Assembly (NCBI GenBank): GCA_028023455.1
Contig: JAQFVV010013390.1
Span: 1-64,000, forward strand
Reading direction: 5' to 3'
Source of the DNA: Epiperipatus broadwayi
Lineage: Eukaryota > Onychophora > Udeonychophora > Euonychophora > Peripatidae
Length of the DNA stretch: 64,000 nucleotides
The translations under genes were made by a program, and so were the position numbers. Below are positions 33,386-43,835 of this stretch, piece after piece (position 1 is the stretch's first letter; each line of letters starts with the position of its first letter). The notes beneath the pieces were generated by a model, which did not search any database, was not told where the DNA came from, and saw only the letters and a list, made by a program, of their open reading frames with translations.

Positions 33386-33760
33386 GTAGGACATTAAGCC
33401 CATTTAAATGCACAGCAGAGAATGAGCAGAATATAGGCTGAATATGTGAGGCTCAAATACAAGTATAGTATAGTCTGGGTTCAAATCGCCTCTAATTACA
33501 TCTGCCTTAAGTATGTATACTATACTTGTATTTAAACATCATATATTAAGCCTGTATTCTGCCCATCCATCTCTATGTATTTATATGGGCTTAAGGTCCT
33601 ATATATGAGGTGTCAGGATGATTTATGGTCAATATGGGTATGGCACAAAAAAAGTGGCAAAACAAGGGCTTTGAATATTATTATCAGATTTTCAATGATA
33701 TGAATGGTTAAAGAGCTGAAGAGTAGATGACTGAAGCTTATTCATATGATTCTCTTAAAC
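33386..33760. repeat. Right piece of split family A repeat plus inverted copy
   Basis: 33388-33473 (GGACATTAAGCCCATTTAAA ... ATACAAGTATAGTATA) is the inverse of about 33513-33600. The plus-oriented part to about 33725 contains GTCAGGATGATTTATGGTCAA and CAAGGGCTTTGAAT, as in other family A units. A B-box-like GGTTCAAATCGCC is at 33479-33491. No intact hammerhead core is present. Confidence 0.65.
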
Positions 33761-33907
33761 GTTATTCAATAGTGAATTGGTTATAAAGTTGGTAGTTGTA
33801 TGATACTAAAGCTTGATGGTATAATAAGATATTAAAATAAACATTAAAATATATACTCTGTTGTTGTATCTTTATATTACATATAATAATAGCAAGGTTT
33901 AGTCTAT

Positions 33908-33947
<40 letters not shown>

Positions 33948-33958
33948 CATGTGTGTGT
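33908..33958. repeat. (AT)n(GT)n microsatellite
   Basis: AT dinucleotides followed by GT dinucleotides; frames through it are artefacts. Confidence 0.85.
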
Positions 33959-34034
33959 AATTAGTGTGCTTTACAAATGTATAATGTGAGTCTCTTTTTT
34001 AAGGGTAAAACATTCAGAAGTTGGTTAATTTACA

Positions 34035-35042
34035 ATGAATTATGAACTTTACACTAATCTTTTCTGCTTTCCTAATATATCTCTTGAAAGTGAAACAGAA
34101 TTTCTTATCCAGATGTACAAAAACTCAACTATATATCGAAGGCCTTCCTTATTAGAAACATATGTTTCCATTGTGTTTTTAATCATGGGTGTCTCAGGAA
34201 ATAGTTTATCAATGATTGTGTTTTCCCAAATGAAAATGCAGTTCACAATGAAAATTTTACTCATTTATTTCTCTTTCAATGAATTTCTTGAAGAATTTGT
34301 TCTCTTCGGTAATGTAGCTTATTTAAAATATCCAGCAAATTATTACCTCGTTCAGTTTATGGCAAATTTCTGGGCCAAGTTGGGACTTGTTTTAGCAGCT
34401 CAATTAATGACAACTTTTGCATGCATTACCCTTCATCGTTTCATTTCAGTCTGCTACCCTCACAAGTCAAAACGATTATTGACAGTTAAAAATGTCTTAA
34501 TTTCTCTTTGCTTGATGTTTTTGTTATCGAGCGTCAATTTAGTTTTGAATACTACGCAACCATGCAATGTAATATATCACAACAAATCCTTTTCTGTTTT
34601 AAGACTAAAACCAAAATTTTATCATGCTGCCTCTTTAAAATTATTAATATTTTTTGATACTCCTATGGTATTTTGGGGTATTGCAGTAACAGTTTATATG
34701 AACATTAAAATTATAAAAGGATTTGGTGACATGCGCAGACGACTTCATCAGGCATCGCTTACTGTTAATAGCAATGTATTTAGGGAACAACAAATGTTAG
34801 CCATTCTTTTGAATTCTATCATTATCATCTTTATTATATCTAGTGCTCCATTTGCAATGGCAGGTCTCCTGGCTTTTCTCAAACCAACAGCTATAAATAT
34901 CACAAATTTTATGAGATGTATTCCTTTCGTTTATTTAAATACGATGACATCATTTTATGTATATCTTGGGACGAATTCTGAATTTAGAAAAACATTTTTA
35001 TCACTCTTCAGTAAAAACATTGTAGTTTCACAGTGCCCTTAG
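34035..35042 (+). CDS. Divergent rhodopsin-family G-protein-coupled receptor, intronless
   Basis: 335 residues, one exon, typical length for a rhodopsin-family receptor in the plasma membrane. The N-terminus has N-glycosylation sites at N14 and N30. Seven hydrophobic segments lie near 42-63, 73-97, 106-132, 150-172, 201-226, 253-279 and 292-313. TM1 has the GN pair (G55-N56). TM3 ends HRF (134-136) where DRY is usual, followed by the typical SVCYPHKSKRL loop. TM7 reads SFYVY then NSEFRKTF, matching NPxxY plus helix 8 with the Asn and Pro changed. TM6 has P272 but no CWxP. Residue 3.25 of TM3 is Ala rather than the Cys that normally bonds to C177 in loop 2. It resembles orphan or peptide receptors of invertebrates; the ligand cannot be told. 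The open frame, normal length and topology argue for a real gene, although the core motifs are relaxed. Confidence 0.8.
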   Translation: MNYELYTNLFCFPNISLESETEFLIQMYKNSTIYRRPSLLETYVSIVFLIMGVSGNSLSMIVFSQMKMQFTMKILLIYFSFNEFLEEFVLFGNVAYLKYPANYYLVQFMANFWAKLGLVLAAQLMTTFACITLHRFISVCYPHKSKRLLTVKNVLISLCLMFLLSSVNLVLNTTQPCNVIYHNKSFSVLRLKPKFYHAASLKLLIFFDTPMVFWGIAVTVYMNIKIIKGFGDMRRRLHQASLTVNSNVFREQQMLAILLNSIIIIFIISSAPFAMAGLLAFLKPTAINITNFMRCIPFVYLNTMTSFYVYLGTNSEFRKTFLSLFSKNIVVSQCP

Positions 35043-35158
35043 CAATTAGAATTTCATTGTCTTTCAAAAAAGACATCCACTTTACAGCTAATATATTTTT
35101 TAAAAAATATAAATTGTCTCTTAATAGAAATGTTTAAAATAAGGATATTTAAAATATA

Positions 35159-35356
35159 TATTAAAGAGAAAGGATTTCACCTTTTTAACATATACGCTTT
35201 ACTGATTTTATAATAACAACGATGTTGTGTTGAATGCAGAGGAAACTCTCAAACCCAAACATAAGATAGAGAATCTGTACTCAACACGACAGCATTGAGT
35301 AATTATAAGATCAGTAAAATACATATGATAGAAAGGTGAAATCCTTTCTTTTTAAT
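35159..35356. repeat. Imperfect foldback ~198 bp, MITE-like
   Basis: Arms of about 58 bp with terminal AAAGAGAAAGGATTTCACCTTT (left) and its inverse at 35330-35352, continuing inward through a second paired block (GTTGTGTTGA ... TCAACACGAC). It lies 120 bp after the receptor stop codon and could fall within its 3' UTR. Confidence 0.75.
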
Positions 35357-35615
35357 TTTATATGATTTATGCACTTAATAAATAAATCTGAACATTAATG
35401 TTGAAACAGTAAGATTCGTATTCGAATCTTAAGTTTCACCTTTTTTTATTGTCTCTCACCCACCACTCTATCCTACCCAAATTTAAACTGTTTTGGTATC
35501 GAATTGTGTGTGTTGCAATATTAAAAATGAATAAATATATGTAAAATCCACTATTAACACACAGACATTTCGATAACAAATTTAAAGCAATAGATAAAAA
35601 TAATTAATGTAATTT

Positions 35616-35707
35616 GTATTTTTTTAGTATATAAAAATATATAATTTTAACCATTCACTTTGTATTTTTTTAGTATATAAAAATATATAATTTTAACCAT
35701 TCACTTT
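35616..35707. repeat. 46-bp tandem duplication
   Basis: Two perfect copies start at 35616 and 35662 (GTATTTTTTTAGTATATAAA...). Confidence 0.9.
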
Positions 35708-35940
35708 AAATTATAAAGTTCGTTATTTATTGCTTTGTTTAAATTTCATTTAGTAATAATTTTAGAAATAGATTGTAATATTTAATTAAAAGTAAAAATA
35801 ATACCAGGTGGCAATTAATAGTGTTTCAACAACCACAAGCTCCTGCAAAAAAATAAAAATTTTAATCAGAAAAATAATAGTTGGAACTGAGACAAGTGCC
35901 CTATTAAGTGGGTAAGTGACTTTTCATTAAATCCTAAGTC

Positions 35941-36841
35941 ATGAAAGGGGATAAAAAACCCAAATCTGCTAAAAGCAAGAATAGAAATTTTTCCGATAAT
36001 ATTTCTAATATGGCCGATATGTGCTTGAATAATAGTAATGACAAAATAGACAAAAATTCTGCAAAAGCTGGAAAAAGTTCTCACCAAGTCAGAAATCTAC
36101 CTCATTCATAATTCCCCAAATCAAATGATAATTATTACAATATTTCTGATTCACAAAGTAACAAACCTCATGAAAAGCAAAAGAAAACTGATGAAAAATC
36201 CTAGTCTAGCGTTAAAAATCAATAAAGTCGCTATCGAAGAAAACATTACTAGTTCAAATGTTATTAAGGATGAGACAGAAGCACCTAAATTAATGATTTC
36301 TGGAGCCTTGAACAAATCTTCTAATTATCACAACAACTATCCCATCACATCTAAAAATAATAGCGACATAAATAAGCCAAAAACACTTGGTGGAATTAGT
36401 TTTAAAAATCCGTTTGAGGGCGCTACAAGCGATAACATCGTTATGAAAAATGTTAAAGACAAAAAATTGCTTTCTAATGAGCCTGTAGATTCTAAACACA
36501 ATAAAATCAAAGAAAGTGTTTTTCCACACCAAGGGCAAAATGAAAATATGTCTATAAGTTATAATAGTACAAGTAAAAGTAAAACATATGCCAATGTCCT
36601 TAAAAAAGAAAGTGATAAGTTAAAGGAAAGTGGAAACACAATAAATAATAACCAAAACTCTATATTGAATTTTATTGATATGGAAATTGATAATATATCA
36701 CAACAAATAGAAGCTCACAATGAAGAAAATGCAATACAACTCACTGAAGAAGATTACCAAAGAATTAATACTCAATTCAACAAATCAATCCCTGATCTCT
36801 TGCTAAATTCTTTTACAAACTATATCAATGACAAAACCTGA
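35941..36841 (+). pseudogene. ORF1 N-terminal part, frameshifted
   Basis: A frame from ATG at 35941 (MKGDKKPKSAKSK...) runs to a stop at 36107-36109. The remainder continues in another frame through 36125-36841. The protein is Lys/Asn/Ser-rich and disordered, with a KTYANVLKK segment of the kind found before the nucleic-acid binding part of many non-LTR ORF1 proteins. The Met at 36125 is not the ancestral start. One frameshift joins the pieces in ancestry. Confidence 0.55.
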
Positions 36842-36927
36842 TTTTGGCCATAACAAATCATAATGGAGGATTATTTAAATTTCCTATCGAGAAATTTTAC
36901 AACATGATCTTTGAAAATGATATTTAG

Positions 36928-37854
36928 ATGGGTATTAATAAGATATTTTCCCATCCAAATGTTAGATACATAATTACTGAATTCACTTCATGGTCTACTA
37001 GAAATTGTTTCAAAAATAACATTAGACACTTGGATGTGAAGATCATCTGCACAATTGATATAAATAGAGCAATCACACTCAATGGAATCATTAAGAACTG
37101 TTTGATGAATTTTGACCAAGCAGATCTGGATAACATGCTTGGGAAATATGGGAAAACAACTGGACTAATATACAGATATGATCATCAAACTAATGGCTGC
37201 ATTCTGACCAACACTGGTACTTTCACTATTACTTTAAATAAAGGAGTGCACCCCAATGATATACCAACAGTGGTCTGCTCCAGAGGTTCACTGATGGTTC
37301 TAACATTCCATGGAGTTCCACCACAATGTTTTTATTGCTTGGAATGAAATCATCTTATTAAAGACTGCAAAGCTCGCATATGTAATGTGTGTGGCCTGAA
37401 ACTGAATAAGATTCACAAATGCAATAAGAAGGCAGGAAAGTCAACACTGGTCTCAACACTGGACTCTAAAACAGTTGATGGGGACAATCCCATCAACTTG
37501 ATTCAATTAGACACAAATCATGAAGAAGTCAATCAATCTGATCCAACACTGACAATTTTAGAAGAAATCCCGGTTCACACTCCCATATATAAAGTGTTGG
37601 ATCAATCCAACCCCCTAAATATGCCAATCAGCTCTAATACCACTGAGCCACAACACCTCACTAGTGGGAAAGCTCAAAACCAACCTCATAATTGGATTGA
37701 GAATGAGACAAATGGACCTGGGATGATCACTGGTGAGAGTGGATCAGATTCTGACATGACAGTCATCTGTGACCAAAATGAATGGGTCCATGAAGACTCT
37801 AGCCCTATAAGAACTAAACAAAATAGAAAGATATCATCAAAGAATAACAAGTAA
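36928..37854 (+). pseudogene. ORF1 C-terminal part with zinc knuckles
   Basis: One frame, interrupted by a single TGA at 37345-37347. The stop falls inside a knuckle: C-F-Y-C-L-E-stop-N-H-L-I-K-D-C, a CX2CX4HX4C motif, followed by a second Cys/His cluster CNVCGLKLNKIHKC. This arrangement binds element RNA in gag-like ORF1 proteins. The region before the knuckles is a folded-looking domain of about 130 residues. The tail is Thr/Asn/Glu-rich and likely disordered. Confidence 0.65.
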
Positions 37855-38259
37855 AAAAGGAAATCAAGACAACAAATCAGGTCCAGTTCAGATGAAGATA
37901 TTTCATCAAATTCAAATGATAATTCTGAGAAACTAAATAAACAATACCATGATGATATTGAGATAAATCAGTGGAATGATAAGAATAATAAGAGAAGGAA
38001 AGGCAATATTCAACCCCCTATCAAGATTTCACTCTGAGACCGAGGGACAGAGCATTTATCTAGATGACAGGAACAGTCAAGATGAATTACTATTAACTTC
38101 TTTCATAGGTCCTAGTGACACTGAAATCTCCCAGTCAGACTGGGCTTCTTCTGAGATGGCGAATCAGTCTGTGCAAAATGAAGATACATGGGCCTAAGTG
38201 CTGGAACAAAGTAGTCTGGGCAAAAAGAGATAGAATAATGGAATGGCAGATACCAGCCA
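37855..38259 (+). pseudogene. Decayed linker between ORF1 and ORF2
   Basis: Short Ser/Glu/Asp-rich frames (for example 37976-38197) continue the disordered tail of ORF1 through further frameshifts. No domain is recognised. Confidence 0.4.
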
Positions 38260-39090
38260 ATGATAATGGCAGGGTCAGTCCGAGACAAATCACCTCATAC
38301 AACTTATATGAAACTAAATTTCTATGGAGTTAATGTTAGGGGCCTGAACTCAGTTGACAGGGCATTTGCTATTCAAAATTGGATAGTCAAGAACCAGCCA
38401 AATGTGGTATACATGGCAGAGACCAAATTACATTTAAATTCATGTTGTAAAATCGATCAGATGGAGCAAAATCTGGGCTGCTTTAAATACTCAATCTCAA
38501 TGGTACCGGCAGGAGGGATAGCTATTTTAATCAATTACAAGAAGGACCCCCCTACTAGTTTTAAAATTCTGCATCTAGATTCAAATTGCCTAATTGCTAA
38601 CCTAAAATATAACCACTTTCAAATCAATCTAATCTACCTCTACATTAAAAATAACCACAATCTAATCATGAAAATAATCACCAACATCAATTCAGTCATG
38701 GCCTCAAACCCTTTTCCAGTCATTCTAATGGGTGATTTCAATGTGATATACAGTTCTTTCAATAAAAAATATATTCACCTCTTTAATCATACTCTGATGA
38801 GTGGAGAGGGCTTCTTCCCCATAGATGCCTTCTCATTCTACACTAAAAATGCTAGATCCTTGATTGATTTTGTCTACTACTCCCCGAGTATTCATTTCAA
38901 AATCAATGCAAAACTCTGACCAGTGATTTTTTCTGACCACTTGGCCCTAGAATTATCTCTTGAAACAAACATTGGACATCTGATAGTAGAAGATAATCTT
39001 GACACCATTCGAATGTCACTAAAACAGACCACACCTGAATGTGTCTTTTCCAAGACCTACATTTATTTTAAAAAATTGATATCCTAAGGC
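38260..39090 (+). pseudogene. APE-type endonuclease domain of ORF2
   Basis: The frame 38260-38919 reads NFYGVNVRGLNS, then MAETKLH, GGIAILI, LMGDFNV and SLIDFVYYSPS, the conserved landmarks of the endonuclease that nicks target DNA. A stop at 38917-38919 precedes the expected SDHLALEL, which follows in the same frame. A further stop lies near 39085. All catalytic landmarks can be seen, but the protein is not translatable as one piece. Confidence 0.75.
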
Positions 39091-39095
39091 TACCA

Positions 39096-40698
39096 GTGGA
39101 GGAGGCATGGTTCACCTTCATTGACATCCTCCAATCCATAATAAATGAGGTTTCCCTTAACAATAAAGGTCCTAACCACTTATTAGCCGATCTTGATGCT
39201 ATTCATCAAAGTCTGAAAGAAATTCCACTTAATAATCAATTTGCACACCTTGCTCTTGCCCTGAAATGCCAATACAGGGATAAGCAGAGATCTCTGGCTG
39301 AATATATGTCAATCAAGCAGGCCAAGAGATTCCTGCCAGATCAACAATGTTGGCCCAAGAGTTATTTCCAGTGGGCACTGGGAGCAAGTAGCAGGAAACC
39401 CATTCGACTGTCATTAACAATAGATAACAACATTCTTGTGGGTCTGAAAATGATCTGTGTAATTAGAGAACACTTTAAAGCAACACTTCAATTTGATCAG
39501 ACTGGAAATATAAATAGACTATTCAACTTAGATGAGAATCTGACCCATGATATCACTGAGGAAAAGATCTACAACTGAGGAAAAGATCTACAGCAAGCTA
39601 AAAAGCCTCCCAGAGAAGGTGCACCCAGGAATACACAGCATACCAAAGTTTGTCCTCCTACATCTAGAGAAATATTCAGTGTCAATAATCAAAGACATGA
39701 TAAACCACCTAGCAGAGGGAAGTCGAGTGATTAACAACTTGTATCCGATATCTCTCGTACCTTTCCTAAAGAAAAAGGATGGAAGACATGACTTGAATAA
39801 TCTGAGGCCTATTTCAATGATTCCCCTTTTAATTAAAATCATAGAACAACTAATTAAGGATCAAATTCAAGTGAAAATTTATAAACACATTTCTACTAAC
39901 CAATATGCAAAAAAAGGGGAATCATCAATTAATGCCATTGGTCAAATGAAACTCCTTATTGATGTTATCAGAACCCAGAGGATGTCAAAACCAATCACTG
40001 TCCAACTTGACATCTTGGTGGCGTTCGACTCAGTCAGGCCAGACATTCTGATTAATGTTCTTCAGGAATATGAGGTGCCAAATGTTTATCTGAGAATGAC
40101 TGCAAATCTATTAGCCAACAGAATCGTCCACATCATAATGAATGGGAAAATTGCACCTGGGTTTGAACCTCCATCTCAATTTCTCAAGGATCTCCACTTA
40201 GTGCACTATATTTTATAGCCTATATCAACCCACTATTGGTGGAGAGCGAGAGATTATTGCCTGGAGTGTTTGTACCTGCCATGGGAAAAGAGATTAAACA
40301 TCTCATTTATATGGACGATGAATTCATCTGTCTGCCTTCCATAAAATGTATCACTAAACTAGAGCAAATACTATCTTGGTACTCAGACAAATGCAAGCTC
40401 AAATTCAATAAAAAAAAATCAGCCTCCTGGAGCTTGCTAACTGGGAGGAAAATTACTTCAAATTTTACAGCTGAACAACAGAAATTCCTAGGCTTTAATT
40501 TTTCAAAATCGAATAATGCTATGAGGAGAGAAATTAAAGAATCCCTTCTAACAGATATTTGTCATACAACAACCTCTCTTTCTAAGATATATGTCTCACT
40601 TCATGGTAAGGTAAGACTTCTAAACTCGTTGATATTCCCAAAAATTAACTATTTCCTATCTGGTATCTGCCCCTCCCAAAAATTTATGAAAGCTATAT
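39096..40698 (+). pseudogene. Reverse transcriptase domain of ORF2, broken
   Basis: The frame 39096-39578 covers the region between endonuclease and polymerase. A short duplication of GAGGAAAAGATCTACA(A/G)C around 39560-39590 shifts into 39547-40218, which has LRPISMIPLLIKIIEQLI, NQYAKKGESS and VQLDILVAFDSV with the first catalytic Asp. Another shift near 40190 disrupts the KGSPLS motif. The frame 40236-40700 holds HLIYMDDEF, the catalytic Asp pair, and FLGFNFSKS. Coding stops within the start of LTR element 3, so the thumb and C-terminus are lost. Confidence 0.8.
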
Positions 40699-41296
40699 GA
40701 GTTAATATGTGCATGATCATTATATCAATGTTATTACTTAAATTAGATAAATACCAGTGTTCTATTATTAAAATCTACAAGAATATTTAAACTAGTTTAG
40801 AAATGTTAATTTAAAATGTGGGTGTATTATATTAAATTATAAAGATGTTTAAATTTAGTAAATTAATGTTAGTTAATAAATTGTCTTTAAAATTAAACTC
40901 TATTTGTCGGTCAATTCTTTTTATCAATCTCTTTTATAAATTCTTTTTACAATTCTTTTATCAATTCTTTTAACCACTAATTATGTATAATCTATTAGTG
41001 ATTACAAACAGCTGAGCTAGCCATGGATATTTAGGCATTGAGTTAGTGGCCATTGCTCAAAGTGCGTTATTTATTCATTCTTGAATAGATAGCTGGTGCC
41101 CGTGTCTATACACAAATAAAAAAAAGTGCTTTGAACATGGTGTTGAACTCAACAGCTGAGAAGAAGTTATGTCCTGGAAATGTAACACGAGTTATATATA
41201 TTTTATAGCTATCATTTGGGCATACATACTCTTTGAGTGTGTTCTTCTCTGTCTAAGAGACCGGTGTTTCGAGGATACATATTCGAACCCGGTACA
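40687..41296 (+). repeat. Left LTR of element 3, truncated at its 5' side
   Basis: It matches the last 610 bp of the right LTR, ends CCGGTACA and is followed by a primer binding site. The first ~1 kb (with the TATA promoter) is missing; the adjacent DNA is the reverse transcriptase remnant of another element. Confidence 0.75.
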
Positions 41297-41298
41297 AA

Positions 41299-41318
41299 TG
41301 GCTTTACCCAACTTGGGG
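41299..41318 (+). other. Primer binding site, tRNA-Lys type (element 3)
   Basis: TGGCTTTACCCAACTTGGGG starts 2 nt after the LTR end and resembles TGGCGCCCAACGTGGGG with changes in the centre. Confidence 0.5.
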
Positions 41319-41562
41319 CTGGACCTAAAAAACAATAGTAATTAAATATTTTGTTTCTTGTTTAAAAATAAGAATCTTAAAGAAAAGCTAAATTACATAT
41401 GTAAAAGTGTTTTAATTTTTAAAAAAAAAGAATTGACTGAAAACTTTTTTCTTTAAATGAAGAGATTTATGCTATTTACGTTATTAAAATAAATCATTAT
41501 GTTAAATCAGAGACAATTAGATATTTGGGTGGAGCTAAAGCATTAGGAACAGGTAGAAAAAA

Positions 41563-41820
41563 ATGGACAAAAGGGGTAGAGTCAGCTTGGGTTTCCACTT
41601 TAGTAAGAAAATAAATAAACAGCTCTTATTGAAATTTAGTCAAAAAAAATATATTGTTGAAAAAATGGAGGAAAAAGAGAAAGATGAAGTATCTGAGACA
41701 TGGATGTTGATGAAAATGATGATAAATATGATGCAAAAATTTGAATATGGTCAGCAGGACCTCAAAGCAGAATTGATGAAAGAAATGCATCAAGAAATTA
41801 AAAGTCAAAGGAGAAATTAA
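41563..41820 (+). CDS. Gag-like N-terminal ORF of element 3
   Basis: 85 residues ending at 41820. From the internal MEEKEKDE onward it is a charged, Met-rich coiled coil (MMINMMQKF...). Its composition and layout resemble the start of the ORF at 4947 in element 1 (MEEQKRGE...MMMNMFQEF). It probably was the head of a longer protein that continued into the 41890 frame before a frameshift. Confidence 0.45.
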   Translation: MDKRGRVSLGFHFSKKINKQLLLKFSQKKYIVEKMEEKEKDEVSETWMLMKMMINMMQKFEYGQQDLKAELMKEMHQEIKSQRRN

Positions 41821-41889
41821 TGAACTTAGAACTAAAATTAGAGAAATGAGGGGTAAAAAAATAGAGGAAGTAGAACTGAAATTAGAGAA

Positions 41890-42336
41890 ATGGGGGGTAA
41901 AAAAATAGAGGAAGTAGAAACAAATCATGTAGCCATAGAAGCTGTAGTGAAAGATTTGAATGAAGAAAGTCAGGAAGTTGAGGTGATAAAAGAGATAGAA
42001 ATTAAATTAGAATTAGATAGTGTTGCAACAGAGAAAATAGAAACAAATGTAGATCAAGAAATAGAAGAGAGACATAAATTCAAGGTAGAAGATAGCGTAG
42101 AAATGTTTTTACAAAAATTTAAAAAGGTTAAAGTAAAAGCTCATGTTCGTTTTAAATGGAGATTTAAAACTAAGAGAAAGAATAGGAAAAAATATTCACA
42201 GTTAAGAAAAATACGTTCTGTGAAGCTTAAAGGTTTTCTAATGTACAAGGTTGAATATAGAATGGAAAGAGAAAGAGATAAAATAAATTTTAATCTAAGG
42301 AGAGATGTGAGAAATATGGAATATAATTTATGTTAG
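41890..42336 (+). CDS. Integrase-tail-like ORF of element 3
   Basis: 148 residues. The first 75 are Glu/Val/Ile-rich, likely coiled coil. The last 60 are very basic with a strand pattern (KYSQLRKI, LMYKVEYR, INFNLRRDVRNM) that resembles the small barrel ending Ty3/Gypsy integrases. No integrase core, polymerase or protease is present. It follows the 41563 ORF by a 70-bp gap containing a repeated TAGAACTRAAATTAGAGAAATG phrase. Assignment is tentative and rests on the parallel with element 1. Confidence 0.4.
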   Translation: MGGKKIEEVETNHVAIEAVVKDLNEESQEVEVIKEIEIKLELDSVATEKIETNVDQEIEERHKFKVEDSVEMFLQKFKKVKVKAHVRFKWRFKTKRKNRKKYSQLRKIRSVKLKGFLMYKVEYRMERERDKINFNLRRDVRNMEYNLC

Positions 42337-42529
42337 TGAGTTAGTAAAAAGAAAGAAGAAACCGCCTGGCATAGTTTAAAAATTAGTAAACAGGCGGAAT
42401 AGTAAAGGAAATAAACAAAAAGGACCGGAAATGGACAATGAGCAGGAATATGATTATTCTAATGTCAATAATTTGAGAAGTTTAAATCTGAAACTTCTAT
42501 TTAAAACTAAAATAATAAAATTAAAAATA

Positions 42530-43170
42530 ACTGAATAATAAATTAAATATTTGAAAGCAATAATAATAATGGAGGCTTTGTAGAATAAAAGATTTTTTTT
42601 TCTCCACACACATATTAATTAAGGAAATGCTCGTAAATAAACAGTTCAAATAAATAAAAAAATCAATAAAATCAAGTTAAATAAAAGGGTCAAATTAATG
42701 ATGTAAAAGTAAAGTTGTAGATTTAAATAAATGAAAAGATAACGAAATTTCTAGAATAAAATTAAGTTAGTCAAATAGATATTTGTATAATAATGAATCG
42801 TAATAAAGTAAAACAGTTTTTTTTCTCTGAGTACAGGCACGTTAAAATAAAATAGTTTTGAATATACGTAAGTTAATGAAAGGAAATAAATAAATGGTTT
42901 AAAGTAATCAAGTCCAATAAAATATTTGTATAATAATGAAGGGCAGTAAAATAAAATAGTTTTCTAAATATATGCATGTTTAATAAAGAAGCTGAATAAA
43001 TGGTTTAAAAATAATATCGTAATATGAATAAATATGTAAGATAATGTCCATAATGGTTTAAAAATAATATTGTCAGATTTGTGTAATAGAAGTAAATATG
43101 TTAAAGTAACGTTCATGTGTATTTAAAAATAATATTGAAAGGTTAAAATAATATAAATGAAAGTCAATCT
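42530..43170 (+). repeat. Degenerate tandem array in interior of element 3
   Basis: Variants of AATAAATGGTTTAAA(A)ATAATAT, ATAATGAA and AAAATAGTTTT recur every ~60-90 bp. Purine-rich, non-coding. Confidence 0.5.
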
Positions 43171-43386
43171 AAGTTGTATTAGGAAAGTATCAGGATTCGA
43201 AATTAAAGGGATGGGGGTAGTATAGAAATGGTTTAGTTAAGGATAAGTTTAAAGCTGTCGACTGGATAAAATTTAGTACCCATAACGGATTGGCAGGGAT
43301 CATTCCTCTCTTAAAATGTGCACTGGGGACAACCAGAGTAAGCCGCAAGTCACTTTTCATGGGAGAATCCCCATATCTCATACCTC

Positions 43387-43575
43387 ATTTTCCAAAGCGT
43401 AAGTCGGAAATGGACAGTTGAAATTTCTGCCATTTGCAGTGACCTTTTCTTTGTTAAAGTCCGATCAAGAGAATCGGCAATCGTTTTCCAAAGTGTAAGT
43501 CAGAAAGGGACAGTTGAAATTCCTGCCATTCGCAGTGACCTTTTCTTAGTCAATGTCTGATCAAGAGAATCGGCA
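43387..43575 (+). repeat. 96-bp tandem duplication
   Basis: Two copies start at 43387 and 43483 (TTTTCCAAAG(C/T)GTAAGTC...), each with GACAGTTGAAAT and GATCAAGAGAATCGGCA. About 10% divergent. Confidence 0.85.
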
Positions 43576-43817
43576 GCTGAAGCTTCGTTTATTAAAGATC
43601 CCTGTGCCACAAAATTAGTCTGTCCTCATGGTCACTATCCAGGACTCAGAACATTGTAAGCAATGTTATCAGCATCGAAAAAAGAAAAGTATCATTGGAG
43701 ATAATCCTTGGTATGTAAAGTAAAAGACATCAAAAAAAGCAAGCTTAGAAAGAATAATAAATTAAGATTTAATGTTATCAGAGATAAAATGGTCAAAAAA
43801 TGACCCATTTTACTCTC

Positions 43818-43826
43818 AAAGGAGGG
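43818..43826 (+). other. Polypurine tract of element 3
   Basis: AAAGGAGGG just before TGTACC at 43836; the usual plus-strand primer position next to a right LTR. Confidence 0.5.
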
Positions 43827-43835
43827 TCGGTGTAA

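Larger units (their letters stand above)
35941..40698 (+). mobile_element. Decayed APE-type non-LTR retrotransposon
   Basis: In order: a Lys/Asn/Ser-rich ORF1 N-terminus, zinc knuckles, an apurinic-type endonuclease and a reverse transcriptase, all on the plus strand and broken by frameshifts and stops. The 3' end is cut where LTR element 3 begins near 40687. The 5' end is uncertain, possibly near 35850. The clade is not clear: the YMDD-type catalytic site combined with an APE domain and zinc-knuckle ORF1 is unlike the RTE element here. Confidence 0.75.
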
